Positions 35,701-50,700 are shown, numbered from the stretch's first letter. The stretch: 64,000 bases of DNA from Pipra filicauda (GCF_003945595.2 NW_024104332.1:2232001-2296000); one strand, 5' to 3'. Translations and numbers: made by a program. Notes: a model not told the origin generated them from the letters alone.

Positions 35701-38700
35701 GCGTGTCACATCCACAAAACATGTCCAAACAGTCACATCCACAAATCATGTCCAAACAGACACAGACAAGAAAAGCCAACCCAAATGAGACAGCATTTCT
35801 GTGTTCTCACCTGCCGCAGGCCTCTCTTCCGCCCCAAGGGCTGCTGCAGAAGAAGGTTCTGCTGTCCTGGCTCACTCTGCACACTTGCCACCCTGTTAGA
35901 TGTTGACAGCATTAGGCCAAGCTCACAAGCACCCTGTATAACTAGGAAGTGTCCTGGCAACTGGGACTAAAATAAATAAATAGGTCGACCAACCACTAAT
36001 GGCACAGTCACTTCAAAGAGCAGTACTGTCTTTGAAGGATGGGGGGGACGTGTCTGTTAGGTTGTGGCTTCCAGGGCTTAGGAAAGGGTGGGAGGTGGAG
36101 TCATGGCATTCAGGACTTGGCCACACACAGGTAGCATCCAAATATAAATAACTGCAGATTTCAGTTTTCAGTCATTGATTGATGCATCCTATTGAGCAGC
36201 ACTCACTTCTCTGCATCCTTTGCCACATCAGTGAAGGCAAGAACATCAGCTTCCTAGCTCAAAAGTCTTCTTGTTTGCTTTTCCTTTTTTCAAGGACAAT
36301 GTTGTAAAAGCTAATTTTTTTCCCCCCCCAAATAGACTCCATGGCCTCATCACAATTTCGTCATCTGGTTTTAATTTCAATTTAAGTCAACAAACAAAAA
36401 ACAAACACAAAGTGACAAAGGATCCATTCACATAATGGATGCATGAGTTATGTGAACAAGGCCCCACACTCAACACTTGCAGCCTTAAGTCTTTTTGTGG
36501 CTAACAAACAAAAAAGACAAGTGAACAAAAATTATATATATATATATGTATATAAAAAACAACAGCTTTTTGATTTTAAATATATTGGTACAAAATATCC
36601 AAAAATCTGCAGTAGAAGAATCTTTAGCAATAAAACATACTTGGCTACAATCTCATTCTGTCATTCAACTGACCATTTAATCTACTTAATATAAAAATAC
36701 CACACTCCCCTCATCTTTATTAAAGCACTGTATTCCTGCAAACAGTTAAAAACTGGTCATTTAGCAATCACAAAACACTTTAGCTGAATGAACTACATCT
36801 GAGAGACATATGGCCACAACAGCCACTAACATTTAAAATGGACTTCTAACTCAGGCAGCTGCTTTCTTAGGCCAGACTGGAATCCACTGAGCCACATGTC
36901 CTATTTAAGCAACTTCCAGCTCTATCTGGTACATACTGTCGAGGATTCAGGACTGCAATCCAGTTTGATTTTGGCCAGCATTAATCTAAAGGAAAACAAC
37001 ATTCTTTTCTCTAGACGTTTCCCTTGTTATCTCCCTGGAATTGCTCAGTACAACCAACAGAGTGAAGGTTTATTGCCTGGCCATACAGGAGTGGAGGAAG
37101 AAGACAAACCTAGGGACAGACAGAACACGAAGGATGTCTGTGGAGAGGCTTAAAGAGCTCTGTGTCCTGAGCAGCTCATCCGTCGCTTTGGCAAAAGTTA
37201 TCGATTGTCCTTAGAAGGCCTGGTGGAACAGAACACGAGGGCTTCCTGCTCTGCTCTGGGGCAAAGGCTGGTAACACAGCCTGGAAATCCTATTCCTTCC
37301 TCCCTTATCATTTAAACTAAAGCCAAGAGTTTTCATTAAACCATATCCAAGTGTTTCTACCAGCTCTACTGGGGAGACAGTGGGAAACCTCAAGGACAGA
37401 GATATCTTGGGACCCTGAAGCTGTTTCTTTTTTGGTTGTCTGACTAGTAATAGTCCTGGACATACCCTCAGCAATCTCACCACAGCTGCAACTGGCTTGG
37501 GACAAAAGAGAAAAGCTTCTTCAAGCTCAGAGCCAGAAACAACAAGATGTATTTGAGTCCTTTTGTCCCTCAGATGGCTCGTCAGATGAGGTCACCAGTC
37601 CCTGGAACATATATCCCAGCTTTTCCACAGGGTGTTGACATGATTTACATACCAAACATCCTAAGCATTATGCAAACACCCACCTAGGGATAAGCAGAGC
37701 CCTCAGAGTTACTCCTTGTTGGTAGGACTGTGTCCTTGACCCAGACAGTAACTGCAGCACATATGACTGGTAGGTCCAGAAGCAACACATCACTCCTTAT
37801 TAAAGCAAAGAGACTGAACCTTAATTAGTCTTTAGATTTGTGATCCAGACTACCTGAAATTACAGCTTGGAGTATTTCCTTAATCTTCTCTTTCTAGGAT
37901 TACATAAGAACTCATTCCTCTGAATTTTCAGAAGTTTTTAGAGTGGTTACTAGTATGTGAATGAAGTAGAAATTAGATGGACAAGGTCTTGAAAAAAATA
38001 GTTTTCTACTATTTTCGACTAGCTTTTGAGAATACTGTTACAATTTCTGATGAAGAAAACGTAACTCAGTTCTGTGAGTGAGGAGACATAAATGTCTGTA
38101 GCAGAAAGACTACAATTATATTCAGTACAAAACACTGTTTACAGTGCTAAAACAAACTCAGTTCACATGTTATGAAAACACTTTGAAAAAGTCATTAGAT
38201 AAAGGATGTACATGGACTGCATGAAGGCACAGAGGCTATACATGAGGAAAAAAACTATTCCCATGGAGTAACTGTGCACTGAGAACAACCAATAGGTGAG
38301 CAAAAGAAAGTCTGGACTTTGTGTCTTCCTGTTGGAGTCTGGGATTTTCAGCTTGGCTTATATCATAAGTGAAGTAAGTGAGCTGGTGGATGTCTCCTTC
38401 CAGTACTCAATCACTACACAAATTGGAATAATTTGGGATGATCTTAGGAGCTGAAATTACAGATACCTATTGCAGGCAAAGGGTGGACCTGGGAGCAGCT
38501 GAGTGTCACAGAGCTGCCTGTGCATAGCACAGTCCTGCTATGGCTGCCTTTTTGACTTCTATCCCCAAATTTTGAAGAGGTGAAGGAAATACAGAGAATC
38601 ATAAAGATCACAAATTTTGGATTAGTTACTGAATTTGCAGCTATAACCTTTCCCATCCTGAGGGTTTGTGAGGGTTTCTTTTCACATGAAAGAGCAGCAC

Positions 38701-41700
38701 TACTGATCTTGTTTCTGTGAAAATGAGTGTGGCAGGCTCTGTGCAGTCTGCCCTCCCTCCTTTGCTTTCTCTCCTTGTTTACCAGACCTGACCAGGAATA
38801 CACTGTTTTTCTGGCAGCCCAGGACCCAAACAAGCAACACTGAATCAAATGCCATGTCAGCTGACAGTACGTTTTCCTCCTGTGGCAATGTGATCGATAA
38901 GAATAGTTTTTCTGCAGGACATAAGCCAGATTTAGTTGGAATAACAAGCCACATCCTTTTTCTGCCCAACACAAAGATGCTCTGTCACTCTCTGAGTATC
39001 TCTGTCAGGGGTTTATCTGCACAGTAATGTTACTCCCATTATACAGGTCAGAGACAGGTGAGCAAAAGATCTAACACACCCAACTTTGTGGATGCATGTT
39101 GCCAGGACTGCAAGGAATGACAGCCAGTGCAGTCACAAGTGGGGACCAAAACAAACTTTGTCAGGTTGGCAAGCATAAGAAGTGATGCTCAGGAATGACA
39201 AGAAACCATGCAGCTAAAAAAAAAAGATAAGAAAGAAGAAAATAAAACAGAGACAAAGGAAGCAAGGAGTTTAAATGTCTGTTAAAAAGATGTACATGCT
39301 TGCCACACCGTCATGGTGGAACATACACAGTTTATGTCCCAAGACATATGAATGAGAGGGTGTCCTAGTTAGGACAGCTGAGACCAGTTCATCATGGTAT
39401 GGGTGTAACCCAAAACTGTATATTCTATAGCCTTCCATGCCATTTCCCAGAAATTGTTAGCAGTAGAGGCCTGTAGATGTTCCTGTCCTCATACCCTTTT
39501 ATGGAATTCCCCGCTCTGAGGGAAGGACTGAGCATTCCTGCCTGAACTGGAGAATATATAAATTTAGAGTTTTGGAACCTTTTTACCACTCGTGGGATCC
39601 AGAGGAAGACTGCAGCTCACCGCTCTCAACCAGACTGCAATCACCACTTTTGACCAGACTGCAACAGCTCTCCCACCAGCAGGTTTTTTTTCCCCTCTCC
39701 CTTTACTTTGGACTCGGGGGGGGGGGCAAGAAACACCACTTTGTTCATGCCCCAGGGTGCTGGGTTATAAATTTGGGGTTTGTGGGTTAAAACCAAATTG
39801 CTTGTCTGTATAATCATACTTATTGTATTATTTTATTAAATTGTTATTCTGATTTATAATCTCTCTTTTGAGTTGAGTTCATTTCCCCTGCTGGTTAACT
39901 TTTAAACCAGCACAGAGGGTTAGTGGACAAAGGCAGCAGAGGATGTGTTAAATATATTGTATTCCCAGACACATCCCAGCCTAGCTAGCTTAGATCTGCT
40001 GCTGTGATTGCCCTGGCAATGTGGATTCACTCTGATTTTTTTTTTATTAGGCACCATTAAGCCAAGGTAGGCACAAGGACAAACATCACAGGGAAATATG
40101 TTTGTGCAACAGATTTCCACTAGAGTGGCTTCTCTTTCTTCTTCCTTTCTGATTTGGGAAAATATCATCTTCTGTCAGATTATAACCACAACAGATCACG
40201 ATGCTGGACACATATGCTCCTCAGCCCTGTACCTCACGTGCTGTCTGAGCACTTCAGTGCTCTCCCCTTCCTGTCTTCCCTGCTTTTCTACATGGCTGGC
40301 TCAATTGCTATAGAACAAAGGGAAACAGACTTTAGTCTTTTTTATTTTTGTCACTATTTGTTTAAGTTATTTAATACTCCTACCTTCCATAACAGTCTAG
40401 TCCCTAGTAAATATGATTTATTTCTTTTTGTCAGTTATGACTAAACATCAGCTTTGAATTCAGAAGGTGATCCTAAACAGTTACTGTTGTGCTCCAGCCG
40501 AAATCAAAGTTACATTAAAAAAACCTCAAGCCTGCTTTATTCAAAACTAATGTTCCTGAATGTAAAACCAAATTAATTCTGTCCTATGATTCCCACAGCA
40601 CAATGAGCTCCCACAACATCTGCCTTATTAATCCCGTCCTTCAGAGGAGGAATCCAATTTGCACATCTAATGATGCAGTTGAAACATCTTTTCCTTCTCA
40701 CAGAGTTCTAAGCTAGCCTTTTCAGACACATCTGCAGTATTTCTGTCTTCATTCCTTCTAAGGCTTTGCAGTGCTGATGCCCCTCCTTCAGACGTTAGTG
40801 CCTGCTCCTTGAAACAGGTAATAAACCTCAGCAGAACTGACTCCCAAGTACATCTGCCAACCAGTTTGCCTTAGGAACTCTCTGTACCACAGGGCAGGGT
40901 GGAGAATAGTGCCCTGGTCCCTAGAGAAAATTTGTGTGACAGGAATGAGTAGGAACCCACTGTGCAACTGATTATATTTCAAGGTTCAAAATAAATTATT
41001 GTGTTTAAACTCATCTGTTGACTTAGTTGTCTCACATTCCTCAACCTCACCACAGTAATTAGGAGTGATTCCCCCTTGACAACAAAATCAAAACATTTCA
41101 AAATCGACACTGATGTTACCTGGTATCATCATGGCTTTAACTCAGATACGGACCTTCTCCTTCATCCTCCTCAACTGTAGCAAGTTTTTGGCTCTGCTGA
41201 AGGGACAACATGGAAGTTCTCTGACTGAATGATTTCTGTTCTCTTTAGCCCCCTCAAACATGTTCAATGACATGCAGTCCATCTTACTTTATTACAAAAC
41301 CAGGTAACAATATTCCTGCCTCTGCCAAGAAGTTAATGTCTTTTCCTAACACCACTCCTGCAGCAGCACCAATTAGAGACCGACCTGCCAAAGCAGGGTT
41401 CACGCACACAAAGGACACCACGAATCATGGGATGAGCTCAGTGACACCACGGATGATAAACCCTTCATTTCTCACTCAGGGAGAATGAACAAACACAGCA
41501 GTCTGTCCCCGCCCCAAAAAGCCACCACCATCATCTAAAGCCAAGCTAACAAACCCAAACCATTCACCCAAACGCATCTCGACATATCCACGGCTTCTGC
41601 TGGTGCAGGAATGCCATAGTGTGTTACCCCTCGTGTTGCCAATGGAAGGGGCTGTGTTCTCCTGGAAGGAAACAGAGATGCTCTTGGGACTAACGACAGG

Positions 41701-44700
41701 TCTCCAGCCTCAGGAGCTGAAAGGTTGGAGCATAGCAGCAGGACAAGAAGGACGATTAGGATGACCGAGCTGGCTGTTAAAGGTGCAGCCTTCCCTTCTA
41801 AGCTCACTCCTGACCCATTTGACACACTGTCCCTTTGTGTTCCCCTGTCCATGAGTAATGGGGAACAGCTAGACCAGAACTCCAGCACTGACAAGGCAAT
41901 TTTAAATATACCTTAATGGTGTCCACCTGCAAGATTTCTAAGGTGTCATTTGAGAATGGGAAATGCTTTGTAAAAATAATGAGAATTGTTGTGAAGCACC
42001 CACAGAGCACTATATTCCACAGGATTTATCATATTAGTTTTATTAGTGAATGGTAAAGAACACGGCTTGATATTGTTATTAAGTCTTTTGTGGTGACAGC
42101 ATTGTGAGATGAATGGAAAAACAGATGTCTCTGTTTTATATAAGCCTCCAGTCTAATGCTTATAACAGGCTACAGCTAATGCCTCATGCATAATCCTTCT
42201 CATGCCTTTCAAGCAATTGCTAAACAAGGGGAAAACCCCGAGGCCAGCCTGCTGCTTTACTCACTACAGCTTTTTCTTTCCCCTTTCCCTTAGCCTCCTC
42301 AAAGTTATTGGCAATCAAAGCTGAAAACTGAAGGTGGGTTGCTACACCTTTGACTTGCAGGCCTGAATATTGATGAGCCACAAGAGACAGAGATGGAGAG
42401 AGTGACAAAAGGTGAGGGGAAGAGACAGGAGGTTGGAAACGGCCGGTTTCCCAACACACACACTGACAGACAGGTAGTGTTGACACTGTACCTAGAGAGG
42501 CTGCCCTCAGTGGCCAGGCTCGGGGAGTCATCGAGGACATTAGGTTCACTGCAGGAGGGGCAGGGAGATTAAGAATTTAGGGAAAGAAAATGCAAAAAAG
42601 CATGCGCTTGTCTCTGTTTTCAAGGGAAAAAATATCAACGGAATAAAAAAGCAAAAAAGGACGGTAACATTAATTGGTCTCACGCTCAACAGCATATATA
42701 TGACTCAGAGGAGCTGAAAGAACATCTGATCACAGGAGCAGTCTTTAGAGGGAGTTTACACTGCAGGGAGCCTTCCACATCTCTGCTGAGATTTAGGAAG
42801 CTGGGAAGTTCAGCAGGATGTGTTTCCACAGGAAATAAGAGGAGGGAACTATTTTCAAAGCTGTTTTCCTGCAGCATTTTCATTTATTTCCATTCTATTT
42901 ACTTCCAACTTCATAGAAAGCTTTTTTCCCTTCCCCATGAGCCACTTCTTTTTGAGGGAGGGGTAATCTGTCTCCCATGAGCTACAGACCTTCTGTATGA
43001 CTCTAAGGACAAACATCTGGAAAATAAGGTCTTGTAGTGCAGTGACACTGTAAACAAACACCTGGCAAGGATCCTGGCAAAGAAGTACATCATCTCACTG
43101 CTTTTCTGCACTGCAGCCATCAGGCAGGAACAGCCTGCTCAGCCCATAGGAAAAACATGAAAGAAGGAAAGCAGTCTGCTGGGCTACCAGCAGCAAAGTG
43201 GTAATAATATTACTTAGCATTAATTAGTTTACATTTGTGAGGCAGTCTGGAAGCCCAGAGGCCATCCATAACTAAAAGGGCACGACATGGAGGACTGATT
43301 ACACTTGCTGAGCTGGTCCTTTCCCTACCAAGATGAAAAGTCTCCTGCTAGGAGATTTAAAAAGTACTTAACTACTTAAAAAGTAGAGAGCAAAGATCTC
43401 TGGTAATTAAAGTCTTTTTTCTCTCAGCGTCACCATGATTTAGGATTGCACAAAACAAAGATTGCTATCAATCAGCTGTGACTCTTATGAAGTTTATACA
43501 CTGAAGATGGCAGTGAAAGACTGAGGAAAATGCAGCCTTGCATATTAATTTTTCAAGAAACAAAGGGACTGAATCAATTGAGTTCAAAAGTCAAATGAGT
43601 TCCTGTAAGCCCTTTTGTGAAAACTCTCAGATAAAATCTGTGCAACTTCTCTCTTGTAAATCACCTCTCCTGTCTCTACTGGCATGTACCACAGCTGTAG
43701 CTTTTCCTTCATGTATCAAGGTTGTATCCTTAATTCCAAGCAAGACTGGGGAGGGAGCAATGTTGTTTGATTTTCCAAGGCTGGTCAACAGATAATGTAG
43801 AATATATTTTTTAAATGTTCAAAGGAAATAACATAAATTAATCTATCCACTGCCAGATATCCTTGGATAACTTGTTGCAGACAAATAAAACAATAAACAT
43901 TGCTTACTTAGAAAAAAAAAAATCTCATTTAAATGCAAAACTTCTCTCTACTTCTTCTAAAGCTGTACATTTCCCAAATTCCAATCTCTTTCTCACCACT
44001 CCATGTTAACCAGGAATAAGGCATTCAAAGTTATTTGTATCAACAAGTATATTTCCGGTTTGAAACAGTATTAAAGCCCATCTTTAAATATGACATTCAG
44101 TTTCTGCCCAGTTACTATTCTAACAAGGACAAAGATCACAGGGAAGAAAACAAAGTAAATCAAACAGGATGCCTCTGTCCCCTTTCCCAGCTTCTCAAGA
44201 TTCTTCCCCACTCCCTACACAGTTTGGGTATGGTTCCCTAGTTCAGTGCAAAACTGCAAAACCCTATTTTCTTTTTCCTATTCAGCAGTAGCAGAGGAAA
44301 ATAATAGTGCTGAGTGTTTCTGAAACTGTTTAAGAGGAAAGTTTCTGTGGATGACAGCTTGTTCTTACGGACCTTACATGACACAAATCATCCTGGAAAA
44401 TCGTTATTTCCCACCCTGCATCCTCAGTCCAACACTACTGCAGGATGAAGAAATTTAGCATTGCTATGCTGGCACTGATCCCACTATCCATCCCATCCCT
44501 CTGATGTACCTGAGCCATTTCTGCTCTCATGACTATAATGGGAAAGGTGAAAAGCCCATGTTGTTACCTTTGGCTGGGCAACATGCCCACCTCAGCCTGA
44601 GGTGCGGACACGCTGGAGAGATGGCTGGAGAACCGCCTCCTCCCAATGGCACCCATAAGGTATGCTTCTTGTTCACTTACCACACTGGGCATGCTCAGGG

Positions 44701-47700
44701 AGTCATCTGGAAAGACAGAAAAAAACAGGAAAGGAGAGGAAACAACCACCCCACACCCCACCTTCCTCTTCTCAGTTCTCAAGAGACAACAGGATGCCAA
44801 GGGTGTACCCAGCATCTACGTACCCAGAGCCCAAACCTGCAAACTGGAATATGCCATTAGATTTTACAGTGAAGAGAGACAAACACATAAACCCCTGCAG
44901 GATGAGGAACCTGGCACATGTAGGGCAGGAATTTATCTAGGCTTTCAGCTTAAATGGCTCTCAGGAAAATGTGTTTGGGGAATTCAGCTTCCACTAGGGC
45001 TTAATTCCTGTGATTAATAAATTCCTTGTTAATATACAGTATTTCTGGCATAAAAGTTGTAACTAGGCGTTTTGCTGGTGTGAAATAAACTGCTGCTGTG
45101 ACATAGCAAAGCACTGTTACAGAAAAGAAAATACATGACAGCAAAGTGCAGAACTCACATCTTTGACACACTTTGGGACATGCATCTTAAAGCGTCACCA
45201 AAAAATGGGATAAATTGACTCAAAAACATCATACTTCAACTGATTTATGCAGAGTTGGACAGCGGTCAGGACTGCTTGAAATTTTCAGCCCTGTTTCAAA
45301 TTGTATAAAGTACCTGGAAAGAAATTACTCTGTTGTGGTTTTTACCATAACAGCTTTTAACTATAAATAAATAAAACAAAGAGGAGGTTTTGTGTTGTCA
45401 TTTTCTCTTTTCTTTTTGACCTTTGCCAATTCTGATGTACTGAAATATTTTATGGCAGCATTAAGCCAAGGCAGGGCTGAGGCAGTAATGACTCAGTGAG
45501 ATAGGAAGATAGCACTTACCATTCCTCACAGTGGCTCAGAATTAATACATGGCTGGAACTAGTGTTTTCCACAGTGAGTAAATATCTGAGCAATGTAGGA
45601 GCAGCACAGTTGTGGGTGGATTGTACAATGTTTAGAAATGAATCCAGCTAAAATAAAGTTGGGCTGAGCCTGGAAACTTTCAGGTTAACTGCTCTTTCTC
45701 AAAAGGCAATTCTGCTGTAACTGCACAGGCCTTTCTTTTGAGCCCCCCCTTTCCACTCCTTTTGTTCGATGTCTTTGGGGGTTAGCAGTCCTCAAATACA
45801 GAAGTGAAGTACTTAAGTTTCAGGCATTAGACAACCAGCCATTGCAGCACCAGAAGCCAGTATCCCTGCAAAAGCAGGGGGAAGCCCAAGCCTGATGCCA
45901 TATGAGCAGAGTTTTCTACCCTGGCTTTCAGTGAAAGACAGCTCAGAAGCAGAGAGAAGGCAAAATTCCAAGAAAAACAAGAAACTCAGATGGAACAACA
46001 AACCAATATTTCGATCATTGCAAATAAGTCCCCAGAAGATTCACTATCCCATTCCTTCTAAACTGGCACCAGAAAGCCTGGCAACCTCAGAACCTGCCAG
46101 CTGCCAAAAAGGGAGATCAAGCTTTTGTTGTCAGTAGGTTTAAGGCTTAACTTCCTCTTTGTTAATTGACACAAGAACAGACAGTCCACCCTGTGGAGAG
46201 CCACAGCTGGATCCCATGCAGCACAAGGACAACATATTTCATGTCAGAGCACCTGGACAGAAGCGATGAGCAGGAAGTACTAAGATCCTGCAGGAACGGG
46301 ATCCTAACCACAGAACCACAGCCCCTTCCCACTGTTGTGAGGAAGGTCAAAGAGAGGACTGGTTGTCAAATGCCTTGTCAGCACTGTGAGGATTGCATGT
46401 CAGCCCTGATCTCAGACACTAAAAATTTGCCTGTGCCTTTCCCTTTTCCTTGCCACAGCTCAGGAGGCAATGAGGAGGTATGCACAACCCAAGCTCTAAC
46501 ACCACAAATGGTGTAGCAATCACACCAATTTCTCAGCCTCGTGCTCCTGTGGGCCTTGTGTTCACACCAGTACAGGGGCAACTGTTTCCCCTCCCAGCTG
46601 ATCTCTGGGACATCAAGAAAACACCTTCACTGCTTGGGGATTAGCTTGAATCAGCAGCCACGTACTTTCTTCATCCTCCTCATCCGTGCGGCTCAGCGTG
46701 TCCTGCGAGGCCTGCTGGGAAGGCTCGCTGTCCTGCTCCCAGACCGTGCCGGTGCCAGTGTTGGAGCGGGACATGGTGGCCAGGCTCAGGCGGTACGCGG
46801 AGGTGGAGGTGCCCACAGTGCTGACCGATGTCTTCCCTTGGTAAGCTGTGCCAAGAGGAGGGAAACCAAACCCAAGTCAATGATGGCACTGGAAATCAAC
46901 AAACAACCAAGCATTCTTGACACGCTGGGCACCTCATTCTGCCCAAATGAATGGGTGGCAGAGGTGATAAAAAACCCACAGCTGCCCTGGCTCACCTCAC
47001 CTCTCCAAAATCTCTGGTTTTCTTATGCAGTGCAGTTTTTGCAACCTTACTGTTGTATTTTCCAGATCAGCTTCAACATTTAGGAACAAGACAAATTACT
47101 GTCAAGGAAAAAAGGCTGAAGCATTTCCTTTTGAATTTGTTTTCCTAAGAACAAAACACATAATCCCCTTGCAGTGTGCAAGCAGCAGCTGCCATCTCGT
47201 GGCAACAGGAGTGACTGTCAAGGGAGAAAAGTGTGCCCTCATGCAGGAGAGAATTCAGTGCACCATAAGCTCGGGGATGCTGATCTGGACCTCACAATAG
47301 AGAAACCAAGGGGAGAAAGTAAGAGGTACATCTGCTCCTGCCAGATATTTCCGCACAAGTAGGTTTGGCTCTACAGAGGCTGCACTGGGTTTGGGGCTGC
47401 ACAAGGCACTCCCCAGACAGTGAGAGCTGGCTGCTGGGGAATAGGACTCAGACTTAGTGGAAAAATGGGTGCATTTCACAATTAACCTGGACTTCTGTTG
47501 GTTGTCCAGTGGCAAGGCTGGGCTGGGCACAGGCTCCAGGGGCAGGCTATCCGGGAGGTATGTGGATTGCCCCATGCCCCTCCTAGGCAGTGGACAGGTC
47601 TGCCGCACAAGTAGGGGCGAGCAGCTGGCCAGACTGGGCTGATGGCCCTGAGCTCTCCCTGCCCTCCTTACCCGACCCACTGTGCACGGCCTCCTTCAGG

Positions 47701-50700
47701 ATCTTCAGCTCATTGTTGAACTCGGCGATGAGGGAGCTCTTGCAGAGCGGGCGCGGGATGAACCGTTTCTCCAGCTGGTCGGAAATGTGCTGTCGGGCCG
47801 TCAGCTCCTCGTGGTTCTCAGCCGGCTGGGCCAGCAGCTGCAAAATTGGGACGTGTTAGCATGGCCAGAAAATGGTGCCCAGGGAACCGGGACTAGTCTC
47901 CAGACCAGCTTCAGCCTGCAGCCAGCAGACCATCCTCTTTATAGGCAGGAGGTTTTTGACTCCAGCTATGAGGTTTCCACCTGTCTTTTGGGGACAACCT
48001 TATATTTGACTGAACAGATATTAAGACCTCACTGGTACAGGGTATATGGGTTTGAGGTTTTAACATTAAAACCTCACTGGCACAGGGTATATGGGGATGA
48101 GGGCTTCCTAATGCTAAGCTCTACCCTTGGACATGAGACAGGTCCCTCCTCCACAATGATTTATTCTGTCCAAGAGACAAGGTAGGCTAAATAAGTTGGA
48201 GTACCATGTGCTGGTCTACTTGATAAGCAGGGAAGAACTGTGATTAACTTGAGCCCCAGTTGCCTCAGCCTAGCAGCTGTCTGTCCGTCCACAAAAGTCC
48301 TGTCAGAACCTTCACCCAGGTCCTTCCTGGCTGTTGGCTGTATTGCCTGGCTCTATGCAGAAGAGAGATTTCTGGAAGATTTCTGCCAACACCCTCCCAG
48401 GCTCAGCACATCCACACTACCTTGAAGTGCTTTGAGTGCCTTTGTTCTAAAATTAAGTGCACAGGCAAACACTCGTGGTCCAGCCTATACTACTTTCCAT
48501 CCAGAGGAGCTAAGACTAGCTGTACTCCATGGATCAGAGCTCCTGGATGACTGGCATACTCTTTAGTGCTGGCTAGGGAAAAGCCCTGTGATTTAGTTTC
48601 AAAGGGTTCTCAGGCCTACTAACTTCTGAAAGGTAATTCCCTACATACAGTTCTGCCAGGAGTGCTGTTCCTCTGTTCTCAGCTGGGGAATAAGGGATAT
48701 CTTGCCTTCAAGGCATGATCTGTCAGCAGCCAAAGCAACTGTTACCTTGCACTGGATGAAGGGCCGAAGGAGCACAAAGATAGGGATCCGTGTTCGTACG
48801 ATAAAGTCGAGGAAATCCCACAGGGCCAGCCCTCCCACCTTCCGCAGGGCCATCTCTTTGACTTGCAGGCTCAGCCAGTACCACTGGCTGTCCAGCTGGC
48901 GTTCAAAGCAAACAAGGATCACCTTCAGGGCTACAGGGGAACACACACCAGCAAAGGGCAGTCAGAGATGTTACCAGTGTCCCTCACAAGCACTGGGGAA
49001 GCAATGAGGGGGGCCATGGTGGGCACAAACCTACACAGGCATGCTTGCATGCACGTGCACATGCACTCCCACACACCTTGGAGTCATAACTGTCCTTTCT
49101 ATCAGTCTCCAAACGTGGCAAGGAAGAAGCGACCACCCTTCTTGTAATAAAGGCCTTAGGATCAGGACTGGGAGTTCCATTTCCAGAGAAATTTTTCCTA
49201 CTTCATACCTAAGTTCCTCTGTATCTTCTTGCTCTATCTCCCCCTTTCCCTCCCTGCAGAGTTCTCTTGTCTTCCCAAAATTCAGATATTTTGAAAGCAG
49301 CTCAGGGTGGGAATACAGCCCTGGCTGATCAGAAGGCCGCAAAAATCTTTATCAAGCATATCCACACAAAGAGTCACCTTGTGAGCAGGTGATTTATAGG
49401 GTAATGAAAAGAACCTTTCCGGCAGTGCAGCTACCAGAGTCATGGCCACACTGTAAGCTAAATACAAATATGGTCCAGTAAGCCAAGGGCTGTAGTTCAC
49501 AGGAGTACAGTACGACAAATGGGGATGAACAGTGATGAGTTTCAAAACAATGCTCTTCACTGAAGAGTGTGACCAACACTTGGCTCACAGGAGAGACAAG
49601 AAATCTCTCCCTTTCCATGCTCCACTGGTCTGGAACAAACAGGGAGGCTTGGGGGTTGGGGGAAGGTTGACTACTCCATCTTTCTTCATAGGACAGCCAA
49701 GCCTTCTCAGCCATCATACATCTGTCCCAGTTTGTTGGGGCAGGGGTCTAAACCAGTGGTGAACTGCCAGTTTTTCATCAGTGCTACCCCATTCCTCAGA
49801 TATCACCTTTACCCCTAGCTAGCCAAGGGCCAGTGAGGCTGTGACTGTAGGGGCTGACAGGCAGTCAGACTTGCCTTCTGTGGCTTCACTGCTGTGCTCT
49901 GGCAGTATGAAAACTGAGTGACTTCTACCTGTGCTGCTGTCCTCCAGGTGCAGTGCTGACACTGCTCACCTTGCAGTATATTCCAGAGATGCTCTTGACT
50001 TCATGCTCTGGCCTGGCCCCTTGTTCAGGACAAGTCTTAAAGCAGTTCTAAAGAGTTCAATTACCTCCTGCCTGAGATGGTTTTCTTTGGTGCTCTCTAC
50101 AATCTTGAGCACTCCACTTTGTCTCTTCTCAGAGGTCAGCAAAAGCCATCACTCACCCAGGTAGGCAGCCTGGCTGGTGGACTCTGCGAGCCCTTCCCGT
50201 CGCAGGTCCTTCCCTGCATCCCCTGGAGTGGAGCAGTGGGCAGGGGAGCTCTCCAGCATAAAATTCTTGCTTCGGGAAGTGCTGATGATTCGAGGTGGCA
50301 GGAGGATATTGATAACAGTCTGGAGCAGCAGCAGGACCTCAGGCTGCTCCAGCCAGGGGCTGTCTGAGATGCATTGGGAGGGGAAAGAGAGAGAAAGATC
50401 AGGCTACATCCCACCAAAGACACCCAAAAGATCCTGACCCTTTTCAGTTGCAAAACAGGGTGTATCTCAAATGTTCCCTATGCCAAAACTCCGTCCCCCA
50501 CACCTTGTTATGCTGCTTCTCCTCCTGCAAGCAAAGGCAAAGTTTATTTTAGCACCAACATGAACACACACAAACACAGAGCTATGCAGCACAAAGAAAT
50601 ATCCCATTCAGTGGTCTCATTTCCTTTTGGCATTCCCCTCTCCCTTTACTCTTTGCTTTCATTTACAGATTTACCAGTGAAGACCCTTTATAGCAGAAAA

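Larger units (their letters stand above)
42549..47671 (-). other. UNC80 introns between exons k and n
   Basis: Introns 42549-44567, 44707-46665 and 46846-47671. Apart from exons m and l I recognise no gene, RNA or complete mobile element. Confidence 0.6.

Noticed and set aside
35893..35933. Alternative upstream acceptor ttatacag for UNC80 exon o
   Set aside because: The downstream frame looks open locally (GACELGLMLSTSNR), but joined to exon n in phase 2 it reaches TAA after a few codons. The acceptor at 35892 gives the human-like SLS-R-VASVQSEP.
35892..35933. First reading of the RPE/UNC80 side as containing a novel gene cluster or defence system
   Set aside because: All conserved open frames on this side resolve into two known vertebrate genes with in-phase GT-AG exons; nothing is left that needs a new system.
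38444..38974. 176-codon minus-strand open frame in a UNC80 intron
   Set aside because: No UNC80 likeness; exons n and o join in phase without it.
46541..47083. 180-codon plus-strand open frame
   Set aside because: Antisense to UNC80 exon l; the conserved reading is on the minus strand.
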